Source of the DNA: Phytophthora sp. 'mugwort' | Taxonomy: Eukaryota > Oomycota > Peronosporomycetes > Peronosporales > Peronosporaceae | Assembly: GCA_033558025.1 (NCBI GenBank) | Contig: JAUCEF010000005.1 | Span: forward strand, 558,001-622,000 | Reading direction: 5' to 3' | Length of the DNA: 64,000 nucleotides | In this document: in pieces, positions 20,888 to 29,956 of the stretch | How positions within the stretch are numbered: position 1 is the first letter of the stretch | Layout: each line of letters opens with the position of its first letter | Notes under the pieces: model-generated | Database searches by the model: none | What the model was told of the DNA's origin: nothing | The model's input: only the letters and a program-made list of their open reading frames with translations | Translations under genes and position numbers: made by a program

Positions 20888-21163
20888 GCTTCTTCATTTC
20901 CATACATAAGCCAAGATCAACACGAACGTTGAAGTAGTACGTTGAAGATGAATGTTTATACCCATTTTGATACTTACATCAAGACGCATACATTCTCAAT
21001 ATCTCTATATTTCTAGCGAGCGCACAGCACTGATACGCTCTGCGCTGCCGGCTTGCTTCAACCATAACTCCGAGCTGGTTTGCAGTTTCCCTTTGTTGGA
21101 GAATAGCTTTCGAAGAATATAGTACCGATGGAACTTCTCCCAGCAAGTCCCTGTCACGTGCGG

Positions 21164-23127
21164 TCATGTATACGGCTTTGTTGAAGAGGCCGCATGGACG
21201 ATCTGACACAGACAAACACCGTGTAAAACGCAGTAGTGGGTCACTTCGGTCGCGTAGCGTTCTTCCCATCTACACACCACACACTGGCGTCGCTTACGAC
21301 TCATTTCAGCAAATGTCTGCTTCGACGAGGGGGGGGGGGGACACTGCAGAGCATCGCTTCTGTGGACTTTCAACACCTCCCTCTTGGTCGTTACCCCCAG
21401 CAATCCAAACAGCACTCATAGGCGACAGATGATCGGAGGCCTCTGAACCTCCGCTTCCATCGAAGAACATGCTACGCTCACTTGCATCGTTCATCCACTT
21501 CCCTGAAATGAGCTCTAATATCAGTTGAACAATGAAATTTCGATGCGGATCGCGGTCTCTACTCACGTCTGGGCAAGCTTCTGCGTCATAAATGCATTTG
21601 CTCGGGCGACATCAATCAAAGCCAACCACAGCTTCTTGTGTCATTTCTTGAAAGAGGGGACATTAGCCACAGTGAATCGACCACGAATTTGATCGAGACG
21701 ATCAACACCCTGCATGTAAGTGTTATACTCTTTGGCGCACGAGGGAGCACTGAAGGAGCGCTTCTCAGCATGAATCTGACGCATAACCGTAGTTAGTATA
21801 AACGCATCCGCGTTCGAAATTACATTGACAATGGCGCTGTCATACCAGGATGCGGCGACAATCCCGTGAGCTCTCGAGACGGCTCGGCGAGATGAACCCC
21901 GAGAGCATTCTTTTTCCTCAATTAGAACGTGTCGTGGGAAATGAGCGCTCGACTTGCGGACAGTTCCACGTGAATATAGACCCTTGACCCGAAGGACCTC
22001 TAGAAGCTGAACTGATGTGTAGTAGTTGTCCGAGTTCACGATGCGTCGCGAGCCATACATAGGCCGTACCACCTCCAACACACATTGCCTAATGACAGAG
22101 GTTTCAGATAGCTCGTCGCTCAGTGCTTGTGCTTCCTCTGTAGACATCACTCCAGCAAGGTGGTCCGTTCTAGTGCTCGAACTGTGTAGGCGAAAGTTTA
22201 AGGAGATCGACGATGTCGCACAGTATAACATGTAGATGCGGAAGTGATACCCACCGGCTTCATTGGGTTGAACACAATAAGAAGTTTGCCAAACTTTGAG
22301 CGGCAAGCAACACCCCCCTCGTCCAATGCGACATTCCTTCCAACTTCAACGTATTTAGATCCCGTTGATTTCAGTAGATTGAGCAGCGGTCTTATCTTTG
22401 CAGCCTGGTCCTGGTTGGAGCTGTCCGGCAGAACGCATTGAAAGATAAACACTTGGCGGAGCTTCTTGAAGCGTCGCAGGGTCATGATGTTGTTAAGACC
22501 AACGGAACCTTGCCCAAAGATTGAATCTTCCACCTGGACGCCCCAGTAGTTGCTAAATTCTCCTTTATCCACGAGTACCATGTAGATGAGTACGCCCAAG
22601 AATGTCATAACATCTTGGAGTGTAACTGGTTCCTTCAACTCAATGTCATGCACTCTCGCGTACGCGTTCATCTCACCAACAGCCTGCTTCCGGAAGTAAA
22701 CAGGAATGTAGGCGAAAAAAGTCGACGATGCAGAGTGTTCAAAGATGTGGCGAAACTCTTGCCGAAGGCGTGTCTTCGTGGTCGCGTCATCATGGTGGAA
22801 AAGATCACTTGGTGGAGTCAGCTCATCTGATGGCTCAAAACGAAAGTTTTCCACAGCTTCAACTTCGGCAACAGTGCTAAGAACGTATATCGGAGGCTCG
22901 GACGGCTCCACGCACTCCTCTAATGCGTCAACCGAACCATAAATCGACACGGCCTTTCCTGTCTCAACCGCGCACAATCGACTCCATCTCGGGCCTGTCG
23001 CCCGACCGTGCAGCATACTGTAGTTGGTATTTCCGCGTTGAATCATACTTAGTATCAAGCTTCCACATGCGACTGGAATTGAGAGTCTAGCCCCCTCACT
23101 TAGTACAAACCCTTCACGATTCGCCAA
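21164..23127 (-). pseudogene. piggyBac-type transposase (DDE_Tnp_1_7), frameshifted
   Basis: A 309-codon frame (23127-22198) carries the N-terminal part (SSTFFAYIPVYFRKQAVGE, VTLQDVMTFLGVLIYM, NYWGVQVEDSIFG, ALDEGGVACRSKFGK with the first Asp near 22320). A frameshift near 22240 leads into 22306-21641 with IVNSDNYYTSVQLLEV (second Asp, about 22030) and YMQGVDRLDQIRGRF (third Asp, about 21700). After another break, 21566-21164 contains a Cys/His cluster (RRQCVVCRWEERYATEV, HYCVLHGVCLC) that fits the C-terminal zinc finger. All three catalytic Asp residues remain. A 12-G run sits in the C-terminal part (21329-21340). It is a different, better-preserved lineage from the copy at 10589. Confidence 0.85.
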
Positions 23128-23222
23128 ACTCTACCGACGATGTATGCGTTTCCAACTTTAGCATACTTTCTCGGTGCAGCCTAACCCCCTTTTGCAGATG
23201 CAAATGCCATTAGTGTATTTAC

Positions 23223-23869
23223 CTACGATGCGGCGATCGCTGGCGATTGTCTAGAGTTACTACGACGCGACCTAGTGGCTGGCGGTGGCGAAGATAACAC
23301 TCGCCCTCGGTGATTAGAGCTCGTGCCGGTAGTCACGTCTGTTGCAGATGGGCAGTGAGCTGCTGAATCAAGTGATGGAACCGTGTCAGGAATCGGTGGG
23401 ATAGGAACTGCAGGTTGGCCATCCATCACGAAGGCTACGCTGGCAGGTGTGGTTGTTGAAGGAGGCGGCGCACATGAAGCGACCCCCCCCACTCTTCACC
23501 AGCCTCAAAGCCTTCAGCTGTTGCAGTTAAACTGTCCTCTCATGTAATTACAGTCTCCAAGTTGCGTCTGTGCTTGCTTTGAGCTCCTTGTGCTCGACCT
23601 CGCTATTGTTTCGGAGGCATGGACGAGGGTTCGCTAGTCTTAAGCTTGTTTTTTAATCCCTTGGTTCTTCCTCGCTTTCGGGTAGGAGCGGTGTTTGATG
23701 CTGCCGGCAGCTGAATATTGATCACGGCAGCGTTTTCCATTTGTACAGGTGCTATCGCCGGCAAAGACCCTGATTCATCCACAGCTCCTCGTTCCAATAC
23801 AACGACCCTCTCCAGCATAGTGATCTGATCCCGCACAGCGCCCCCTTCCGACACAGTGCTCTGTTTCAT
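23223..23869 (-). CDS. hypothetical ORFs upstream of piggyBac, possible N-terminal region
   Basis: The ORF at 23869-23603 starts MKQSTVSEGGAVRDQITM and contains a short basic AT-hook-like patch (TRKRGRTKGLKNK). A second ORF at 23492-23223 is Pro/Ser/Thr-rich and ends with RSRRSNSRQSPA. Same strand and immediate upstream position suggest they were part of, or an exon before, the piggyBac-derived gene, but no splice sites prove this. Confidence 0.35.
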
Positions 23870-24599
23870 CCCTCCTGCACATTCACTGTCTCCTATACAG
23901 CGCTCCGTGGTTCGTGGTTATTATCGTGCTGGCTTCTCTCCATCGTTCCGCTTCTCGGTTGACGGACGCAATGTGCGTTCTAACGAAGAAAGGAAGGGGA
24001 CGGTATTACAACAAACATATGGATATGAAGGTAGGCGTCAATAAAGAGGTTTGATAAACCCACTTCTGATATGAACATGTTCTGCCGGGAATATGATTTT
24101 GCAATGAAGAATTCTCATATTAATTTCAAGTCTTACTCGCATATATTTAGTATAACACAATCAATATATATTCCTATTGCATATATTGTACACATTCTAC
24201 TGTATCATCACATTACCACACTGACACACGCCTGCTCCAACAGAGGAGAGACGCTAAGGAGAGTGACGCTAATGAGTTCATTATCGTCTCTCAAGTGATC
24301 GCTACAGGTGCATGTACATATATCGCTCTTATGGGTTGGCCTTGTATTTGTCTGTACGGCCGCCAGCAATGCTCTATATGCGTCGCTAGCGCCTGCCCAT
24401 CTTCCATGAGCGCTCATTGAGCAGTCGAGGAAGTTCCTCGTCTGTGTACGCCTCCATCCAATCACTATGATACATGAAATTTCCCGCACGAAGATTATCG
24501 TGTTGGGTTTTGTCCAATCCTATTAAGTTCTGAACAAGCGTTCAGAATAATCCAAGTATTAGCCAACAGAAATATGTCAAGGACGAGTACAGTGGTTTG

Positions 24600-24737
24600 T
24601 CAAAGGGGGCAGAATGCCCCCTTTGAATGACAGCCCACCTTGTTTTGGCACACCAAAAAAAAAACAGATGCCTATCACAAGCTGGTCAACAGCTAAAGTA
24701 CCGTGCTTTACGAAAGGGGGCAAATTGCCTCCTTTGA
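24600..24737. repeat. two palindromes of the TCAAAGGGGGCA...TGCCCCCTTTGA type
   Basis: 24600-24626 is a perfect 12-bp inverted repeat (TCAAAGGGGGCA, GAA, TGCCCCCTTTGA). 24712-24737 is the same with a few mismatches (GAAAGGGGGCA, AAT, TGCCTCCTTTGA). Related palindromes lie at 19206-19290, on the other side of the DOT1 and piggyBac loci. Confidence 0.7.
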
Positions 24738-26616
24738 TGACTTAACATCTTAAGTTGTATAGTATACTTTGATACAGTCAAAATCCCGTGTTCACGAACG
24801 GGTTATAAGTACCGGTATCGGAGGCAAGTACTATTATAAGTACCGTATCGGGGATTCCGGCTGGTATGCGGATATCATATCGTCGTTGAGTGATCCGCAG
24901 CTGCTTCCGCTTGGGGCGCATTGCATCTGCTTCTTACCGCTGCTGCAGCCGACAAGCTTCACCACGAGTCAGCACTGAAAATGGCTAGTGAAGTGTGTTG
25001 CTAATGCGAAATGTTGTTGTGTAGACAGTTCTCGCTCGTGTGGAGTTCCCATCCTCGCTTGTGGTTCAGTACTCTCTGACGTCACTGCCTTTGCTGGAGT
25101 CAGTGAACTTGCTGGAGCCGCCGCTCGTAGACTGATTGGTGCCTTCCGTGGAGCTGGCGATTCCTCTCGCTTGGGACGGTAATCTCGTTCGTGATGCTGG
25201 TGATCTCTCTTTGTCTTTGTGGCAACCGTATCTGGAGCCCCGCTCATCGAAGGGTGAACTTGCTGCAGCTAGCCAATTGTAGCATGTTGGTGAACGTGAG
25301 AGGCTAACGCCTGAGCATTTCTGACACGATGAAAAAGGCCTGACGAAGCAACACGCGCGTCTCAATACCGAATTTGGACTATTTGTATGGGTATTACAAT
25401 CTCGGCTACACCAAGCAAGAACTAGCTGTGTACAACGAGTCTAAAAGAAACGGCTAACAACTGGATCAGTGTATGTGAGAAGGCAGGACGTTTGAGCCAG
25501 CAAGTAGACCAGTTTTGACAAGAAGTTCGGAGCTAACAATCGCCAATGGCTTAGTGACTTTTATCATGCCCGTCCACTTTCCTAAATAGGTGAAGCGCCT
25601 AAGCCGCTTTCAAACGTGCGCATCACATGCGATTTCGAAGACCAGCGCGTGGAGAATTATCCACGGCTGCGGTCCAACGTGAACGGTGCTGGAACACCAC
25701 AGCGATGCACATCAAGAATTACGATTTTCTCGTTTCATCCAGGAACTAAGCGCAAGTGATCACCAGAATCTTGTGTTCTGTTAGACGAAGTTTCGTTTGA
25801 CAACAGAGGTATGACCAGAACGCGTTGCTACTCACTCAGAGAAAAGACTGTTGCCGTCCGTGGGGATTTTCAGAGAAAAAAGTAGTTTCAATGCTGGCCT
25901 TCATTGATGCGCACGAAATTATCGACTATTTTGATACCGAGCGGACGTTTGATAGGGTGACGTTCTTGGAATCATGTCGTGCGTTTGCATATTCAAAGAA
26001 AAGAAACGTTCGGCAGTACCCTAGACTACCGCCGCAGCCGTGAACGTTGCCTCCCAATGTTGACGTAGTCTTGTCACAATGCTCTGACGAGAGCTCTCAG
26101 CATCCGATCAGTTTTTAATGGAAGGATGCAAGTTGGCTTGAATGTATTAAGGTTTCGCTGCCTGGTGATGGCAAGTCAATACTCGTACGCTAGCTGCGTC
26201 ACTTCTTCTCCCCTCAGTGATGCAAGGTATGCATTCCATCGGCGCTTCGGTTTCGTGTTGTCTACAAGCGTCGCTTTGGTTTTGGATTTGATCATGAACT
26301 TGGTCCATTCTTCTTCGTCGGTACAGCCATAGACCCCACGTTATCGGCTTTGGCAACCCGGCCCATTATGCGAGAACTAAATAAGTGTCCAAAGCTTGGG
26401 TAGGATATCCATGAAGGATGATCCGTTCAGAGCAACGTCGTGGAGGGTATCGCCAGACGAGTCTCGCTAACCAATTGTCGATTTGACGATCGGTCAAATT
26501 GCAAAGCTAGAACAGATTCCGGTTGCCTTGTGGAGACGTCTCCTCTTCTGTCTCACGGCCTTCTCCATCATTTGGAGGCTACACACCCAGCCCAGGCGAG
26601 GCGAGGCGGAGTATGC
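24738..26616. other. intergenic, no recognised gene
   Basis: Short open frames occur on both strands (for example 25247-24969 minus, a basic Lys/Arg/Pro-rich stretch), but none has a recognisable domain or dominates its opposite strand. At 24800-24855 a short direct repeat (TATAAGTACCG..TATCGG) is visible. Confidence 0.3.
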
Positions 26617-27057
26617 TCAGGGATCAGCGACATTTTCGCGCGTGTGGCATACTCCTGCGCTGCTGGTCGTGCAGACCTTGGGTCGATATGCCGCCTCCGA
26701 TCGTGGTGATCGCCTTATTGACGGTGTTGCTTCTGGCGTTGCCGGCGACTGCACCAGCTTTGGTGATGTTCGTGTAGGTTGAGTTGGCATTGGCAATGCC
26801 AGTCGTGGCGATCTTTTGGTACGGTTTGTCGTAAACGCCAGTCGTGGCGATCTTCTGGTAGGGTGCGAACTTTGAGGGTTTGAAGACTGCGAAGTCGCCT
26901 GCAGTGGTGGTGTTCTTGCCGAAGCAGAGCGTACTTGGTACGGTGAACCCGGCGTTAATTTCGCATGATCAGCTCGTATTGAAAGAATATCGTGTAGGTG
27001 CGGCGACCTTGTTGGGAGTTTATCCTCTTGGTTGCTGCCGCAAGTTGCCGTCGGCAA
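26617..27057 (-). CDS. hypothetical protein with RRSPRLA-type repeats
   Basis: A 146-codon frame without a recognisable domain. It repeats a basic motif (TRRSPRLAF, TKRSPRLAL, TRTSPKLVQ, IRRSPRSEA) separated by Thr/Pro-rich sequence, which at DNA level is a short repeat (GCCAGTCGTGGCGATCTT at 26800 and 26840). Repeated SPRL/SPRK motifs are found in DNA-binding and disordered nuclear proteins, but this is weak. The reverse strand is also partly open. Confidence 0.35.
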   Translation of the reverse strand: MPTATCGSNQEDKLPTRSPHLHDILSIRADHAKLTPGSPYQVRSASARTPPLQATSQSSNPQSSHPTRRSPRLAFTTNRTKRSPRLALPMPTQPTRTSPKLVQSPATPEATPSIRRSPRSEAAYRPKVCTTSSAGVCHTRENVADP

Positions 27058-27336
27058 TGAAGGTGGTAGTGAGTCACGGTCGAAGACGCACTGTTCAAAG
27101 GAATATTGTTATGAATTTTGTGGGTGGGGCAATTTTGCCATTGTCGATTCAAAAGAAAATTTGAGTGCATAAAGAACTCACAGTAGTCCTACAGTGCAAG
27201 AAACACAATCCCTACGTTATCTCTACCGGTACAGCAACTCTGATGCGAGGAATATATTAGCTCATGCCGTAGCGCACAATCAAATAACGGGTTACTAAGG
27301 TACTACCTGGAACAGTAGTAGGATATTGCTTATCAA

Positions 27337-28521
27337 CTAATTGGGCACGACGGCGCCCAGGCTCTTCCAGGTCATGCCGGCAAAGTAGTCCTTGGATTTA
27401 ATCGACTTGGTAACGAAGTTGCCCATGACCACGCCGCCCATGACGGGGAGCTGCGACACACCGCCGTTCGGGCCCAGCGGCAGCATCGTGCCCACCAACT
27501 CCACCTTGGGGAACGCCTTGTTCACGTTAGTCTGCGTCTTACGCGCCACCAACGCCAGCTCGGCGCCAAGGTGCTTGCCCTGCAGGCCAGCGTAGTACAT
27601 GCGCTTGGGCGCTGGATTGTTACTCGCATCGCCCAGCGCGTAAATGTTTGAGTACTGGTCGCTGTCCAGTTGCAGTTTGTTGTTCACCTTGATGAAGCCC
27701 TCCGAGGTGACCATGCTCGCGTCCAGTTTCTGGATAAGCTCCGTCGTGGGGCTGAAGCCGCCGCACAGCAGCTGGACGTCCGACTCGATCTCCGTGCCCT
27801 TGTCCGTGCGCAGCGTGCGCTTTTCGAAGCTGTTGCCCGCCAGGCGCTCCGTCAGACGCTCTCCCAGCACCAACTTGACGCCTAGGCGTTTCAAATACGT
27901 CGACAGCTTGGTACGGAACTTGTCGCGCACGTCGTCCTTGGCCACCAGCTTGTCCTTTCCTTCGAGGATCGTCACAGTCTTGCTCGGGTACTTGGCTTTG
28001 ATCTCGCCGGCTACCTCCACGCCTACGGCGCCGCCGCCCACGATGAGCACGCTGTTGGCGGCCTTGACCTGTTCACGTACCTCGGCCAGCTTGGCTTCTG
28101 TGGTAGCGCGTTTGAAGTTGTTCTTGGGCTGCTTGATGGGCACCGTGTACGTACTACCCGTGGCCATCACCAGGTAGTCGTATGACATGCTCTTGACGGG
28201 GCCCGCCAGCATGTCGCCGTTCTCGTCGATGGGAGCATACTCGATCTCGTTGGCGCCCGGCACGATGCGCGATACGACGGCGCGCTGGATCTGGACGAAC
28301 GACTTGGCTGATGGCGGGATCGCGCTGTCGTACGGCACAAAGAGCTTCTTGGTGTAGCCGGCGTCCACGACGGCACGCGGTGTGCCCACGGCATGGTAGT
28401 AGTATTTGCTCTTCTCGAGCACGATTACCGTGGTGTCGTCCTTGGCCGTGAGGTCGGACGCCAAAGCCTGGGCCACGGCGATGCCCGCGGGGCCGCCACC
28501 GACGATGATAATGCGAGGCAT
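27337..28521 (-). CDS. FAD-dependent pyridine nucleotide oxidoreductase, AIF/FSP1-like
   Basis: A 394-residue Pyr_redox_2-type protein from ATG at 28521. The FAD-binding GGGPAG motif is at residues 8-13, the ATGS motif at about 120-123, the NAD(P)H-binding GGGAVG motif at 162-167 with the following VEVAGEI, and the C-terminal FAD motif YALGDAS near 294-300. Size and order fit AIFM2/FSP1-like and NDH-2-like oxidoreductases, which pass electrons from NAD(P)H through FAD to quinones or other acceptors. There is no obvious mitochondrial presequence or transmembrane anchor. It is identical to the protein at 41848 except Val instead of Ile at residue 392. It is intact and probably functional. The acceptor and cellular location are not known. 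Confidence 0.9.
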   Translation of the reverse strand: MPRIIIVGGGPAGIAVAQALASDLTAKDDTTVIVLEKSKYYYHAVGTPRAVVDAGYTKKLFVPYDSAIPPSAKSFVQIQRAVVSRIVPGANEIEYAPIDENGDMLAGPVKSMSYDYLVMATGSTYTVPIKQPKNNFKRATTEAKLAEVREQVKAANSVLIVGGGAVGVEVAGEIKAKYPSKTVTILEGKDKLVAKDDVRDKFRTKLSTYLKRLGVKLVLGERLTERLAGNSFEKRTLRTDKGTEIESDVQLLCGGFSPTTELIQKLDASMVTSEGFIKVNNKLQLDSDQYSNIYALGDASNNPAPKRMYYAGLQGKHLGAELALVARKTQTNVNKAFPKVELVGTMLPLGPNGGVSQLPVMGGVVMGNFVTKSIKSKDYFAGMTWKSLGAVVPN

Positions 28522-28586
28522 GTTCGTCTACTAAAGTCTTGGGATTTGCGGTTGCTGTTGTCGCTGCTACACTTGCGGTGCGCCGA

Positions 28587-28605
28587 GGATGTTTGAGAAT
28601 GAGAC
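28587..28605 (-). promoter_or_regulatory. Inr/FPR-like core promoter of the left AIF-like gene
   Basis: In minus orientation GTCTCATTCTCAAACATCC resembles the oomycete Inr plus flanking region and lies about 70-80 bases before the ATG. The identical element precedes the right copy at 41764. Confidence 0.5.
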
Positions 28606-29178
28606 GATCGAACCGCGAGGTTCGTGTGCGCGGGGTATTCACTGTACATGGTGCAAGATCGGGCAAGTCGCTGATAAAACGAACGTGTGTGTCCGTGTCG
28701 CATGGCAACGATAATTATAGCCAATCAACGTGAGGATGGGCCAACACGTCACTGACGATTTCTACGCAATCGCAAACCGTAATCAATGCTGAAAAGGAAG
28801 TCTCCGACAGCGCATATAATCGGATATACTATGTAGTGATGGAGCAGGTTATTGAATACAAATAATATGGTTGTACAGTAATCTGCACTCAATACAGAAT
28901 TCACAGCAAATTATAACCTCCATAACTTCACAGCGTGTGTAATAGTGATCTTGTTGAGTTTCGCCATAGATGGTTTACTATTTTCAAGTCACTAGACAGA
29001 GCACGGCATCTTTACTGATGCAAAATACTGTATAGACGAATGAACTGACGCAGTTGGTGTGCAACCCGCGTATTATGCATGGAACACCGGGAAGCCGCTC
29101 AAACCACACGAAGACATGCGCTGACAAAAGCTAAACCCGCGACATTCGGATGTGAACTGTCACTTAGGGAGGGGCGGC

Positions 29179-29196
29179 GGGGGGGGGGGGGGGGGG
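29179..29196 (+). repeat. poly-G run of 18
   Basis: Homopolymer inside the left inverted-repeat arm; the matching run in the right arm has 19 C. The one-base difference also accounts for the arm length difference. Confidence 0.9.
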
Positions 29197-29246
29197 TATA
29201 CGTCTACGCTTCCTGCCACCGAGCTACAAATCCTAAAGGTACGAAA

Positions 29247-29312
29247 GGAAAAGGTCTTTTACACGTATGAACACAAACTCGGTGTGTGTTCATACGTGTA
29301 AAAGACCTTTCC
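29247..29312. repeat. hairpin with 28-bp arms inside the left inverted-repeat arm
   Basis: GGTCTTTTACACGTATGAAC and its inverse GTTCATACGTGTAAAAGACC flank a 9-base loop; the outer bases GGAAA/TTTCC extend the stem with one bulge. The same hairpin is at 41056-41121 in the right arm. Half of it is part of the dispersed repeat also seen at 7033-7165. Confidence 0.88.
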
Positions 29313-29956
29313 TTACATATTCTGTATGAGTCATCCATTGCGAGATGCGAGCTTTCCATTTCAGCTTTCGACCAAGACACGAAAGCCAAGCTAGTTTAAG
29401 ACCCACCCTTCTTCGTCTCTTTTGGATGAGGTTGGTCATGCACATAAACCCATTAATGAATTACGCTGTTTTACCCCAAACGTTGTCGAAACTTGGGAAC
29501 TACTCTAAAATTGCGTTAAATCGTAGTACTCTCCTGGACTCTCGCTGTCGGCTTGGTTACCCAGCGACATCCGCTGATAACGCCCTTGCGCGAGACGCAG
29601 AAGAAGCGGTCCTCAGAATGGTGGGTAAGTTTTTAATTTGCCATCTACCCCACAAGTGCACATAGACAGGCACATACCTGCTACTGCGCTTTCAAGCCTC
29701 GGTCCCTCCAGTCCTGTGTTGCCGTTTCTCCACCTCAGCCTATCTGTCGTGCTGTCGCCTCACCTGACTACCGGACCTTAAGACCCGCCCCCCGCCGCGA
29801 CACCACCACCACGCTAAGCCGTTGTGCTGCCGCCGCCGAAGAACTAAGTCGTCGCGACTCCCAATCGAGCCGCTCCCTTGAAGCTGTGCCGAGTGTGCGC
29901 CTGTGGCCCTAGGAGGTCAGAGGAGTGCGGCCTAGCCCTACCGTAAAGGTGGGAAC

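Larger units (their letters stand above)
27349..29621 (-). repeat. left arm of a 2.27-kb inverted repeat (partner 40747-43020)
   Basis: The arm contains the AIF-like gene, its upstream region, a poly-G run, a hairpin and a dispersed repeat, all found in inverted order and nearly identical sequence at 40747-43020. Differences I could spot are a poly-G length of 18 against 19 and single bases near 29443 and 29612. Outer identity stops at the last four codons of the gene; inner identity stops at CAGAATGGTG. Confidence 0.92.

Noticed and set aside
27644..28177. 177-codon plus-strand ORF inside the AIF-like gene (mirrored at 42192-42725)
   Set aside because: It is antisense to a clear FAD oxidoreductase and follows its codon pattern; Ser/Arg-rich with no domain.
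28154..28708. 184-codon ORF overlapping the start of the AIF-like gene (mirrored at 41661-42215)
   Set aside because: It overlaps the gene in another frame and becomes Arg/His-rich, a typical shadow of GC-rich coding sequence.
29622..29630. 5' splice site (GGTAAGT) at the inner edge of the left arm
   Set aside because: No exon frame leads into it; it is more likely chance at the LINE border.
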